From the NCBI GenBank assembly GCA_937912125.1, contig CALDOK010000277.1, forward strand, positions 1 through 63,100: a DNA stretch of 63,100 nt, given 5' to 3'. The notes below the pieces were generated by a model. That model searched no databases. It was given only the letters and a program-made list of their open reading frames with translations, and was not told where the DNA came from. Shown in pieces: positions 39,811 through 49,643 of this stretch; within the stretch, counting starts at the first letter, position 1, and each line of letters begins with the position of its first letter. This DNA is from an uncultured Pseudomonadota bacterium (GTDB lineage: Bacteria; Myxococcota_A; UBA796; JAFGLY01). Position numbers and translations under genes: made by a program.

Positions 39811-40047
39811 GGGAAAGCTCCCAAAGGGACACAATAGGAAATGGGCGGACGCTCGAGCGCTGACCGTATCACACTGCAACCGACGAACACGCCCCTTCTA
39901 GGGTCCTTCCCGTTAACCCCCACCACAATTTGCGTTTCGAACAGATAGGCGCGCCGTGATGTCCCGATCCAGAGGCGAACAGGCGGCGCACCCGGGCTTC
40001 TACCGGGACAAACCAGTGAGTCCACACCGTCCAAACCGATAATCTCC

Positions 40048-40851
40048 CTAGTGCTCCGGGCGCCAGCCCCAGCGCCGCAGCGCGAGCTGCCGATCCATCA
40101 TGGCCTGGATGGTCTCCTGCACCAGCTGGCACAAGGCTCGCACCACCTCGTCGTCATCCGCGGCCTCGGGGGGATGGCCGTCGACGGGGATGGGCGGACC
40201 GACCTCGACCATGGTGCGCACGGGCAGGGGCAGGTGCATCAGGGGGCCCACGCCCAGCCCCCAGGGCAGGCCGAGGAAGACGGGGAAGGACTCGCTGCGG
40301 AAGTGCTTGCGGACTCCCGTCCAGCGCGCCAGCCGCTCGCCCCGGCTGAGGACGAAGTAGGCCTCGTGCCCTCCCAGGGACATGACCGGCACGATGGGGA
40401 CCTGGTTGCGCAGGGCCAGGCGCACGAAGCCGCGGTGCCCACCGAAGTCCACCCGGTGGCGGTCCTTCCAAGGGCGGAAGGCCTCGTAGTTTCCACCAGG
40501 CCACACCGCGACCTTCCGCCCCGCGGCGAAGACGGCGTCGGCGGAGGCGTGGTTGGCGCGCACCGCCCCCCCCTTGGCGAGCAGGGCGCCCAGGCCCGGC
40601 ATGGCCATGAGCGCATCATGGGCCAGGTAGTAGAAGCCGTCCTGGCCCTGCTTCAGATCGTGCCAGGCCAAGCCCAGCAACACCGGCTCGAGGAAGGTGA
40701 TGCCCGCGTTGTGGTTGCCCACCAGCAGGGCCGGGCCGGCGGGGATGTGCTCGATCCCGAGCACACGGCCGCGCAGATACCGACGGATGACGTTGCCCAG
40801 GGGCACAAACTTGTCGATGAGCGCGGTGTCGATGATGGGCAGCTCTTCCAT
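40048..40851 (-). CDS. Lysophospholipid acyltransferase-like protein
   Basis: 267 residues of the glycerolipid acyltransferase superfamily (PlsC/MGAT-like). The family's first motif appears as GNHNAGITF: His47 is kept but the position that is Asp in HX4D is Thr52. The second motif AVWPGGNYEAF (PGGxxE type) is kept, as is IVPVMSLGGHEAYF. This fits the LPLAT_MGAT-like subgroup, where the acidic residue can shift. Acyl transfer to a lipid is likely, substrate unknown. It precedes, on the same strand, the HDOD-GGDEF gene by 237 bp. Confidence 0.75.
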   Translation of the reverse strand: MEELPIIDTALIDKFVPLGNVIRRYLRGRVLGIEHIPAGPALLVGNHNAGITFLEPVLLGLAWHDLKQGQDGFYYLAHDALMAMPGLGALLAKGGAVRANHASADAVFAAGRKVAVWPGGNYEAFRPWKDRHRVDFGGHRGFVRLALRNQVPIVPVMSLGGHEAYFVLSRGERLARWTGVRKHFRSESFPVFLGLPWGLGVGPLMHLPLPVRTMVEVGPPIPVDGHPPEAADDDEVVRALCQLVQETIQAMMDRQLALRRWGWRPEH

Positions 40852-40919
40852 CGGGCGCCTGCCAGGCTAAGGGTCAGCGGCTATGGCTAACCGCCGACGC
40901 CCCCGTGCGAGGAGCTGGC

Positions 40920-41672
40920 ATGCAGCGCGATGAGCTGATCCACTGGCTGGACCACATCCTGGAGACCTCGGCATACCAGGACGCCTCCCTCAACGGCCTG
41001 CAGATCGAGGGGGCCCGGGAGATCCACAAGATCGCGGTGGCCACCGACGCCTGCCAGGCCACCATCGACGGCGCCGTGGCCGCTGGCGCCCAGCTCCTCA
41101 TCGTCCACCACGGCCTGTTCTGGGGGCGCTGCGAGGTGATCAAGGGGGCCCACGGCCGCCGGGTCCGCGCCGCCATCCGCGGCGATCTCAACGTCTACTG
41201 CAGCCACCTGCCCCTGGACGCCCACCCCACCATGGGCAACAACGCGCTGCTGGCGCGCCTGCTGGATCTGGTGGACGCCCGGCCCTGGGGCGGCGATCCC
41301 GCGCGCCCCATCGGCGTCGCTGGGCGGCTGCCCAAGCCCTTGGCTCCTGCGGCCCTCGCCCAGCGCCTCGAGGCCCTGCTGGGTGGCCCGGTCCAGACGC
41401 TGCCCTTCGGCCCCGACCCTATCCGCAGCGTGGGCATCATCAGCGGCGCCGCGGGCTCGCTGGTGGACCAGGGCATGCACGACGGGCTGGACGCGGTGAT
41501 CACCGGCGAGGGGCGCTACGGGCAGTTCTTCCTGGCCGAAGAGGGCGGCATCTCCCTGTTCTTCGCCGGCCACTACGCCACGGAGACCCAGGGGGTGCAG
41601 GCCCTGGCTCAGCACGTCCAGGACGAGCACGGCCTGCCTTGGGTGTTCCTGGACCACCCCACAGGTTTATAG
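40920..41672 (+). CDS. Nif3-like dinuclear metal centre protein
   Basis: 250-residue member of the Nif3/YbgI family (sometimes misnamed GTP cyclohydrolase I type 2), which forms hexameric rings with two metals per subunit. The metal ligands are visible: His63/His64 (IVHHGLFWG), Asp100 (SHLPLDAHP) and the C-terminal FAGHYATETQGV supplying His and Glu. The start is ATG 40920, with gagg nearby; a GTG at 40905 is possible. The biochemical role of the family is not settled. It stands alone between divergent and co-directional genes. Confidence 0.88.
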   Translation: MQRDELIHWLDHILETSAYQDASLNGLQIEGAREIHKIAVATDACQATIDGAVAAGAQLLIVHHGLFWGRCEVIKGAHGRRVRAAIRGDLNVYCSHLPLDAHPTMGNNALLARLLDLVDARPWGGDPARPIGVAGRLPKPLAPAALAQRLEALLGGPVQTLPFGPDPIRSVGIISGAAGSLVDQGMHDGLDAVITGEGRYGQFFLAEEGGISLFFAGHYATETQGVQALAQHVQDEHGLPWVFLDHPTGL

Positions 41673-41710
41673 AAGGGAGGCGTCACCCCCCCTGCCCTCG
41701 AGGTCACCCC

Positions 41711-42259
41711 ATGCACGCTCTGCTTCTCGCCGCTCTGCTGTCCGCCGCTCCTCAGGCCTGTGAGCTGGCCGGGGTCACCCTGCCCGACACCGCGTCGCTG
41801 GGGGGTGAGACGCTGCTGCTCAACGGGATGGGGCTGCGCGAGTACTTCTTCATCGACATCTATGTGGGCGCCATGTACCTGCCCGTCACCACCACCTCGG
41901 ACGTCCAGGCCATCTCCGCCGACGTGCCCAAGCGCATGGTGATGCACTTCATCTTCAACGAGGTCACCCGCGAGCAGATGATCGACACCTTCCGCGAGGG
42001 GCTGGACAACAACCCCGAGGCCAAGTCCATGGGCGATCGGGCGGAGCAGCTGTACGCGGTGATGGAGACCTGCAACGCCGGCGATCAGGTGGTGCTGGAC
42101 TACGTGCCCGGCGCCGGCCTGACCATCTACCTCAAGGGCGAGCCCAAGGTCACCATCCCAGGCGCCGACTTCATGCAGGCCGTGTGGATGTTGTTCATCG
42201 GCGAGGTGCCGCCGTCCAAGAAGCTCAAGAAGGGCCTGCTGGCAGGCTGCCCCAGCTAG
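41711..42259 (+). CDS. Secreted chalcone-isomerase-like protein
   Basis: 182 residues: a short signal peptide (LLLAALLSAAPQA) followed by a chalcone-isomerase-like fold as found in bacteria: VTLPDTASLGGETLLLNGMG, REYFFIDIYVGAMYLP, FIFNEVTREQMIDTFREGL and LTIYLKGEPKVTIPGADF. Plant CHI catalytic residues cannot be assigned, and bacterial homologues are thought to bind fatty acids or unknown ligands. Stop overlaps by 4 bp the stop of the facing lipoprotein gene. Confidence 0.8.
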   Translation: MHALLLAALLSAAPQACELAGVTLPDTASLGGETLLLNGMGLREYFFIDIYVGAMYLPVTTTSDVQAISADVPKRMVMHFIFNEVTREQMIDTFREGLDNNPEAKSMGDRAEQLYAVMETCNAGDQVVLDYVPGAGLTIYLKGEPKVTIPGADFMQAVWMLFIGEVPPSKKLKKGLLAGCPS

Positions 42260-43083
42260 AGGTTCTCCTCCAGCCACTTCTCGGTCTCGCTGAACAGATC
42301 GTCCATGCCCCACAGCGTGACGTTCATGACGATCTCGGGGTCGTCCACCGAGCCAGTGGACTCGCTCCACAGGCCCATGTAGCGGTAGGCACCCCAGCTG
42401 GCGTCGGCGCCGGGCAGGAAGACATCCACGCTGTAGCTCTGCTCGATGGTGTTGTTGCCGCTCTCGCCTACCCCGGCCTCTTCGATCCAGGTCCGGGCCA
42501 GGATGCCCCAGGTGTCGGTGCCGGGCTCGCCCTCTTCGGACAGCTCAACCCACCGGAAGTCCTTGATCATCTCGTAGGGGATCTCCATCAGGGAGTTCTT
42601 CTTGATGAGATCGTTGTTGGTGCGCAGCACCAGGCAGTCCCGGGTCAGGAAGCAGGCGGGATCGGTGGGATCGAGGAAGATGCGGTCGTACTTGTCGCGG
42701 GAGTTGGGCTCGAGTGGGGTCTGATCGGCCTGGGTGATGGCGACCGCGTGGTCCTCGGGCGAGAAGGCCGAGCCCGTGACCAGGCCCACGCCCAGGCAGT
42801 CGGCCGGGTCGGTGCCCGCGGGGGCGTTCACATCGACGATATCGTCATCGCTGAGGACCTCGAGCTGGAACGAGAGATCGTGGTAGTCCGTGTCCAGGTC
42901 CAGGCCGGCGAAGTGCTGCTGCATGTTGTACATGCCCACCTCGAGCACGCCGGGCTCCTCGGTCTCCCAGTTGCGGAACAGGTAGGCGCTCAGCTCGTCC
43001 AATTCGGTGGGAGCCTCGGGAGGCGGCTTGCAGCCGACCAGGGCGATGACGATCAGGGGCATGAGCAGGACGGAGCGGGACAT
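42256..43083 (-). CDS. Lipoprotein of unknown function
   Basis: 275 residues beginning MSRSVLLMPLIVIALVGC, a textbook lipobox. The body is an acidic beta-rich domain with three other Cys (DPADCLGVG, DPACFLTRDC). It shares the overall layout of its divergent neighbour at 43205: conserved phrases such as a short helix, then LSDDDIVDVNAPAGTD versus long beta strands and a comparable size, though clear homology cannot be shown by eye. No family recognised. ggaggcccc precedes the ATG. Confidence 0.6.
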   Translation of the reverse strand: MSRSVLLMPLIVIALVGCKPPPEAPTELDELSAYLFRNWETEEPGVLEVGMYNMQQHFAGLDLDTDYHDLSFQLEVLSDDDIVDVNAPAGTDPADCLGVGLVTGSAFSPEDHAVAITQADQTPLEPNSRDKYDRIFLDPTDPACFLTRDCLVLRTNNDLIKKNSLMEIPYEMIKDFRWVELSEEGEPGTDTWGILARTWIEEAGVGESGNNTIEQSYSVDVFLPGADASWGAYRYMGLWSESTGSVDDPEIVMNVTLWGMDDLFSETEKWLEENL

Positions 43084-43204
43084 GGGGCCTCCAGGCGAGC
43101 GCGCGATGAGGCAGCGTAGCCGAGCCACGTGCGGGTTGCGAATACGAGCGGGCGCGCAGAGCTTCGGGTATGTTGCCGGGCCAGAACGCCATGGAGGAGA
43201 CGAC

Positions 43205-44125
43205 ATGTCCATCGCCCGCGCCCTCGCCCTGCCCGCCCTCGTCCTCTGCGCCTGCGGAACCCACACCATCCAGCTCACCGACGACCAGAACTTCCGCTTC
43301 ACCACCGCGCTCACCGCCGACGTCATCCCCGTGGCGGACTGCCCCGATGACCTCACCATGGACTGGTCTGGGCTGACCTCGGATCTGCTGGGCCACGAGC
43401 TGGACCCCACCACCGACATCGACAACCTGCGGGTGGTGCGCTTCTACGATCTGACCCCCCAGGAGATCCTCGACGCCATCTCCATCAACGAGCTGTCCCA
43501 GTCGGACCTCTCGGGCAACGTGGACTACGCGCCCGTCGCGGGCGAGACCCAAGCCGAGATGACCGAGTTCAACTTCAACGGCACGGCCATCGACCCCGCC
43601 ACCGAGGTCTGCGCCTCCCTGGGCGCCACCTTCATGTTCACCGCCCTCACCGGCCTGTACGAGTACCGGATGCTGGTGTTCTTCGAGCCCACCAAGGGCG
43701 AGACCAACACCGAGGTCCTCCTGGACGCCGACTCGGCCGCGCTCGAGTTCGACGCCGACCTGAGCCGCGGCGGCGTCATCGAGGTCCCTAAGGGACGCGA
43801 CTACATCGTCAGCTGGCTGGATCTGACCCTGGACGGCCAGGGCAACAGCTTCTCCCTGTCCAACATCGATCGCCTGATGCTGGCCCGGTACTCCCTGGAC
43901 GTCCAGGAGATGGAGCAGCAGTTCCTGGACCTGCAGATCATCCCCGAAGAGATGTACACCGCCGACATCGGCGGCGTGGGCGAGTACGAGCTGGCCCTGG
44001 CCACCGACGAAGCCGGCCTGGCCTTCGAGGGCTTCGACGGCGAGGGCCTGTGGCTGATGGGCCTGTTCTGCAGCACCTGCGCCAACCCGGCCCCCCTGTA
44101 CCTGGCCGTCATCGAGGCCAACTAG
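43205..44125 (+). CDS. Lipoprotein of unknown function
   Basis: 306 residues. Signal ends LPALVLCACG; either Cys can be lipidated. The body is acidic and beta-rich, with a CPDD and a C-terminal CSTCANPAPLYL patch. No family recognised. ggagga lies upstream of the ATG at 43205; the frame is open upstream but that part lacks export character. It is divergent from the lipoprotein at 42256, sharing a 121-bp promoter region. Confidence 0.6.
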   Translation: MSIARALALPALVLCACGTHTIQLTDDQNFRFTTALTADVIPVADCPDDLTMDWSGLTSDLLGHELDPTTDIDNLRVVRFYDLTPQEILDAISINELSQSDLSGNVDYAPVAGETQAEMTEFNFNGTAIDPATEVCASLGATFMFTALTGLYEYRMLVFFEPTKGETNTEVLLDADSAALEFDADLSRGGVIEVPKGRDYIVSWLDLTLDGQGNSFSLSNIDRLMLARYSLDVQEMEQQFLDLQIIPEEMYTADIGGVGEYELALATDEAGLAFEGFDGEGLWLMGLFCSTCANPAPLYLAVIEAN

Positions 44126-44181
44126 CTCGCCTCACGGCCAGGGCCTCCCGCCCCTTGCACCCCTGCCCCAGGCGGCTATGC

Positions 44182-44212
44182 TCACGGTTCACGATTTCAC
44201 GAAAACGTGAAA
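44182..44212 (+). promoter_or_regulatory. Palindromic operator with extra half-sites
   Basis: A perfect inverted repeat TTTCACG-AAAA-CGTGAAA (44195-44212) ends 3 bases before the regulator's ATG. Two further TCACG half-sites lie upstream at 44182-44186 and 44189-44193, in direct orientation with 7-8 bp spacing. The arrangement suits a dimeric winged-helix repressor binding cooperatively over its own promoter. Confidence 0.7.
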
Positions 44213-44215
44213 CCA

Positions 44216-44803
44216 ATGAACCCATCAAGCGACCTGCAAGCCTGGCACGACCACCCCGCGGTGAAGCGGCTGGTGGACCAGTTCGGGCTGTTCTTCCAGG
44301 CCTTCGGCTTCAAGCGCAACATCGGCCGCGTCTGGGCCACCCTGTACCTGAGCCCCCGCGCCCTGGACCAGGCCGATCTCTCGGAGATCCTGGGGCTCAG
44401 CGCTGGCTTCATCAGCACCGGGCTGCGCGAGCTCGAGGGCATCGGCGCGGTGCGCGTGACCACCTCGCCGGGCTCCCGCAGGGCCCTGTACGAGGCCGAG
44501 CGACGCCTGCTGCGCACCGTGGCCACCATCCTCACGCGCCGGGATCTCGACGCGGTCCTGGCCCTGCGCGAGGTGGTGGTCCAGGCCCGAGCCGCCCTGC
44601 CCCAGGGCAACACCAAGGCCTGGTGCCACGAGCGCCTGGCCCTGGTCGAGGACGTCACCCGCCTGTACGAGGTGATGGCCGGGCTGGTGGTGCGGGTCTC
44701 CTCCGGGCCCGAGGCGGCCATGGGCTCCATCATCCGCGCCCTGCGCAACACCCGCTCCTGGCTCCCCAGCCTGGGGGGCCCCCACCCCCATCACCACGGC
44801 TAG
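44216..44803 (+). CDS. GbsR/MarR-family transcriptional regulator
   Basis: 195 residues. The winged-helix part, YLSPRALDQADLSEILGLSAGFISTGLRELEGIGAVRV, followed by SRRALYEAERRLLRT, matches the GbsR subgroup of MarR-like regulators. The helical C-terminal half is expected to dimerise and sense ligand. It lies immediately downstream of a palindromic operator and 13 bp upstream of a polyprenyl synthetase, which suggests autoregulation and control of isoprenoid supply. ATG 44216 or GTG 44207 can start it; GTG 44207 lies inside the palindrome. Confidence 0.85.
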   Translation: MNPSSDLQAWHDHPAVKRLVDQFGLFFQAFGFKRNIGRVWATLYLSPRALDQADLSEILGLSAGFISTGLRELEGIGAVRVTTSPGSRRALYEAERRLLRTVATILTRRDLDAVLALREVVVQARAALPQGNTKAWCHERLALVEDVTRLYEVMAGLVVRVSSGPEAAMGSIIRALRNTRSWLPSLGGPHPHHHG

Positions 44804-44816
44804 GCCCGAGGACCCC

Positions 44817-45836
44817 ATGGACTTCCACGACCGCTTCGTGCAGACCGGGGACGCCTGGCTGCCCGCCATCCTGGCGCTGGCCGAACAGACCATCGCCCGC
44901 AGCGTGCCCGCTGGTTCATCCCTCCCCGGCATGGCCCGCTACCACCTGGGCACCGGGGGCAAGCGCCTGCGGGCCCTGCTGCCCCTGCTCACGGCCCAGG
45001 CGTTGGGCCGTGACCCCGCCGCGCTGGTGCCCCTGGGCGCCGCCTGCGAGATCCTGCACAACGCCACCCTGGTACACGACGACCTGCAGGACGGCGACCG
45101 GCTGCGCCGTGGAGAGCCCACGGTCTGGGTCCACTACGGCCAAGCCCAGGCCATCAACCTGGGCGACGCCATGTTCTACTGGACCCTGCTGCTGGTGCAG
45201 CGACTCGAGGGGCCGTCGGGGCCCCGGGAAGCCGTGACCGAGCGGGTCCTGCTCGAGACCCTGAGGGTGATCGACGGCCAGGAGCAGGAGTTCGCCCTCA
45301 AGGACATGCCCGCCTCCATGGGCGGGTACCTGTCCATGGTCGAGGGCAAGACCTCCGGGCTCTTCGCCCTGCCCATGGCCGGCGCGGCCCTGTACTGCGA
45401 GGCCCCCGCCGCCGTGGTGGAGGATCTGGCCGAGGCCGCCCGCCACATGGGCGTCCTGTTCCAGATCCAGGACGACGTGCTGGACCTGTACGGCAGCAAG
45501 GGGCGCGATCTGGTGGGCGCCGACATCGCCGAGGGCAAGCGCTCGGCCCTGGTGGTGCATGCCCTCACCACCCTGCCTGCGACTCGAGCCGCCTGGCTCG
45601 AGGGCGTGCTGGACGCCCCCCGCGAGCGCACCACCAGCGCCCAGATCGCCCAGGCCATCGAGCTGCTGCGTACCTGCGGCTCGCTGGACTACGCCCTGGA
45701 CGAGCTCACCCGCAGGCGCGAAGCCGCCCTGAAGGTGCCCGCTGTGGCCGCCAGCCCCGAGCTCACCCAGCTGGTGGCCGGCATGTGCGCCGTGTTCCTG
45801 GGCCCCATCCAGCCCCTGCTCGAGGGGCGGTCGTGA
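44817..45836 (+). CDS. Polyprenyl (trans-isoprenyl) diphosphate synthase
   Basis: 339-residue enzyme chaining isopentenyl diphosphate onto an allylic diphosphate. Both Asp-rich motifs are intact: DDLQD at 88-92 (VHDDLQDGDRLRRG) and DDVLD at 219-223 (QIQDDVLDLYG). GGKRLRALL and KTSGLFALP are also typical. Chain length cannot be read with certainty; residues before the first motif (CEILHNATL) include no obvious bulky stop, leaving geranylgeranyl or longer products possible. It is co-transcribed with the GbsR-like regulator, which is unusual control for a prenyl synthase. Confidence 0.9.
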   Translation: MDFHDRFVQTGDAWLPAILALAEQTIARSVPAGSSLPGMARYHLGTGGKRLRALLPLLTAQALGRDPAALVPLGAACEILHNATLVHDDLQDGDRLRRGEPTVWVHYGQAQAINLGDAMFYWTLLLVQRLEGPSGPREAVTERVLLETLRVIDGQEQEFALKDMPASMGGYLSMVEGKTSGLFALPMAGAALYCEAPAAVVEDLAEAARHMGVLFQIQDDVLDLYGSKGRDLVGADIAEGKRSALVVHALTTLPATRAAWLEGVLDAPRERTTSAQIAQAIELLRTCGSLDYALDELTRRREAALKVPAVAASPELTQLVAGMCAVFLGPIQPLLEGRS

Positions 45837-45917
45837 GCCTCGCCCAGGATCGAGCCGCCTAAGCGACCTTCATGCCCCAGTTCTCCCGCACCTTCGCCCT
45901 GTCCATCGAGGCCCTGC

Positions 45918-47225
<1,308 letters not shown>

Positions 47226-47331
47226 GGGGAGCTCCTGGATTCCAGAGGGAAATGGGAGGCCCCATATAGCCGATTCCACACCCCTCCCGCCCTGTGCGCA
47301 GGATCAGGGGAGCGGCGACAGCCGCGGGCGA

Positions 47332-47559
47332 TCAGTCGTTGCTGCAGACCTGATCGCAGGCCCCCAAGCCGATGCCGTTGATGAAGTCATCGCAGGAGAC
47401 GGCCGAGTACTCGCGCACGCAGTCCTCAGCGGCCTCACAGTCATAGCTCGCGCACTCCCCGGCGTTGGTGCCCTCGGGATCCTTGCCGATGCCCAGGCAG
47501 GCCAGCAGGCTGGTGCCCGCGAAGACCAGGGTGAGCACGGATAGGGTGCGTGCCTTCAT
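47332..47559 (-). CDS. Tiny Cys-rich lipoprotein
   Basis: 75 residues. Signal with lipobox SLLAC, then a small domain with six further Cys (ECASYDCEAAEDC, SCDDF, ACDQVC) that could make three disulfides. Good gggagg upstream of ATG 47559. No family recognised. Size and pattern suggest a small extracytoplasmic domain protein. Confidence 0.6.
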   Translation of the reverse strand: MKARTLSVLTLVFAGTSLLACLGIGKDPEGTNAGECASYDCEAAEDCVREYSAVSCDDFINGIGLGACDQVCSND

Positions 47560-47625
47560 TTCGTCCTCCCCAGGGGTGCTGAAGTCACCCCAGCCACACC
47601 ACGCTACCAGAACACGACACGGGCA

Positions 47626-49326
47626 TCAATCCTCGGCGAACACATCCAGGCTGACCGCGTACAAGCCCTCGATCCACACGCCCTCGTCGTCCACCAGGGG
47701 CACCGAATCGACGACGCGGGGCTGCAAGTCGATGCCCAGGCCCAGCGGATCGCTGGAGCCGCCCAGCAGCTCACCCAGGTCGATCTCGATCATGCCACCC
47801 AGCAGGGACAGCAGGCTCTCGAGGAAGCCGCCCAGCCCGTCGATGACCTCCGCCTCGTCCCAGCCGGGCTCGGCCCGGTAGTCCAGCACCGCGCCCTCCA
47901 CCACGTCCAGATCGATGCCGATGACCGAGCCGTCGTCGCTGACTCCAAGGCCCAGCTCCACCGCCAGGCTGGCCTCGAGCCAGCTGTCGCAGCTCGAGCC
48001 GTGCATGGTCTCGATGTCCACCTGCAGGTCGGGCAGGTAGAGCACCGCCAGGGGATCGATGCCCTCCTGCATGCGCACCACATAGGCGTCGCCGGGCTCG
48101 ATGGAGAAGCACCAGCCGTCATTGTCCGGGATGTCGTCGCCGCCGGGCAGGTTGGCCATGGGGCCGCCGATCATCTCGCCCATGAAGCCGCCCAGGTCCA
48201 TGCCCTGGTCCAGCAGGCCCAGCAGGGTGTCACCCAGCATGATGTCCAGCAGCCCCTCGTGCAGTCCCAGCACCGCCTGGGAATCGGGGGCCTCGTCCAC
48301 GCCGGGGATGGCGATGGAGGGGGCGATCTCCGCCAGGGGCTCGTCGATGGCCAGCCCCAGGCCCAGGGCCAGGCCCTCGACGTCGCCGCTGAGCTCGAGC
48401 AGCTCGGCCGCGATCATGGTGCCCATCAGGTCCTGCTCGAAGGCGAAGGGCCCACCCAGCTCGAAGACGCCGAACTCGGCCAGCACGAAGTCCAGCAGCC
48501 ACTGGCCCAGGGGCTCGCTGACGTAGTCGTTGAGCAGGTCGAGGATCCACTCGACCACCCAGCCCTCGAGATCGCCGAACTCGGCGTCGGGCTCGTCCAG
48601 GGCGATGTCGGCCTGGGACAGCTCGAGCCAGACGATGCCCGCGTCGTCCAGCCACGGGTTGGCCATGGCGGTGATCTGGATGAGGCCGTAGCCGAAGCTG
48701 ATGTCGGCGGACCAGGTGTAGCCGTACACATCGACCACCACCTCGTAGGCCAGCACCAGGTTGTTCAGCGCGATGCCCACGTCGATGCCGCCCTCGACCG
48801 CCTCGAGCACCACCACGGTGGGGTCGTGGCTGGCGCCCACGGCGTAGAAGCTGACGAACTCGCTCTCGTAGCTGGGCATGGCCGAGCTGATCATGTCGGC
48901 CCAGCCATAGTCGTCGATCATCCCGCCCAGCTGCGCCCCCAGCACCTCGAGGCCCGCCGGGAGCAGGCGGCCGGTGGCGCCGTCTGGCCAGGTGGAGGCG
49001 GGATCGTGGCCCGAGAACACGGGCACGCGCTCGCGCAGGTACTGATCGCCGTGCCAGGCCTCGACATCGACGATCCGGTAGGCGTGGTCCACGGGCAGCG
49101 CCGCGTGGAAGGCGCCGTGGCTCAGATCTTCGAGCGCCACACCCTCGACATGCACGATGGCGTCCGCGGGGTAGACCTTGCCCTCGACCACCACATCGGC
49201 GTCGCCCAGGAAGGCCCCGTACGCCGGCGAGGTGAGCTCGAGGCTCAAGGTCTCATCGATGGGCACGTAGGAGTAGTCGGCGTGGCAGCCGGCCAGCAGC
49301 AGAGCGGCGAGGAAGAAGCGGTGCAT
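47626..49326 (-). CDS. Large acidic lipoprotein, possible BPI/TULIP-like fold
   Basis: 566 residues. Short signal with lipobox (LLLAGC). An Ig-like or jelly-roll segment (about 25-100: LELTSPAYGAFLGDADVVVEGKV type) is followed by two long, leucine-rich regions in which beta strands alternate with amphipathic helices such as HEGLLDIMLGDTLLGLLDQG and IDGLGGFLESLLSLLGG. That alternation, two-fold layout and lack of charge on one helix face recall lipid-binding TULIP/BPI proteins. This is fold inference only. Very acidic overall. ggaggcccc precedes the ATG at 49326. Confidence 0.55.
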   Translation of the reverse strand: MHRFFLAALLLAGCHADYSYVPIDETLSLELTSPAYGAFLGDADVVVEGKVYPADAIVHVEGVALEDLSHGAFHAALPVDHAYRIVDVEAWHGDQYLRERVPVFSGHDPASTWPDGATGRLLPAGLEVLGAQLGGMIDDYGWADMISSAMPSYESEFVSFYAVGASHDPTVVVLEAVEGGIDVGIALNNLVLAYEVVVDVYGYTWSADISFGYGLIQITAMANPWLDDAGIVWLELSQADIALDEPDAEFGDLEGWVVEWILDLLNDYVSEPLGQWLLDFVLAEFGVFELGGPFAFEQDLMGTMIAAELLELSGDVEGLALGLGLAIDEPLAEIAPSIAIPGVDEAPDSQAVLGLHEGLLDIMLGDTLLGLLDQGMDLGGFMGEMIGGPMANLPGGDDIPDNDGWCFSIEPGDAYVVRMQEGIDPLAVLYLPDLQVDIETMHGSSCDSWLEASLAVELGLGVSDDGSVIGIDLDVVEGAVLDYRAEPGWDEAEVIDGLGGFLESLLSLLGGMIEIDLGELLGGSSDPLGLGIDLQPRVVDSVPLVDDEGVWIEGLYAVSLDVFAED

Positions 49327-49400
49327 GGGGCCTCCGACGAGGAGATCGGGCAGAGGCATGCTACCGTTGCCCGCAACGCACGATAGCCAGAGAGTCGCCC

Positions 49401-49619
49401 ATGCGCGAGGTCCGCTTCAGCATCGTCATCCCGGCCGATGAGTGGCTGCGCTACTACCGCGGCGTCGCCAAGGACGTCCTGGTCACCGCCGAGGGCGGCC
49501 TGCGGGTGCAGTTCCCCGCCCAGCACCTGCAGCGCTTCATCACCCCCGACGGCGTGCGCGGGCGCTTCGCCATCCAGTTCGACGAGCGCAACAAGTTCGC
49601 GGGAATCCGGCGACTCTGA
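49401..49619 (+). CDS. DUF2835-family protein
   Basis: 72-residue small soluble protein with the DUF2835 pattern: FSIVIPADEWLRYYRGVAKDV, then GLRVQFPAQHLQRFIT and GVRGRFAIQFDERNKFAGIRRL. The family is widespread in Gram-negative bacteria, with no established function. It lies between divergent and convergent neighbours with no operon partner. Confidence 0.85.
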   Translation: MREVRFSIVIPADEWLRYYRGVAKDVLVTAEGGLRVQFPAQHLQRFITPDGVRGRFAIQFDERNKFAGIRRL

Positions 49620-49643
49620 AGCCGCCAAGGGCGACCCGAGCGA

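Noticed and set aside
39811..40047. Cyclic di-GMP riboswitch upstream of the HDOD-GGDEF gene
   Set aside because: The 237-bp region has an acgcaaa-like string but lacks the conserved GEMM core and tetraloop receptor arrangement.
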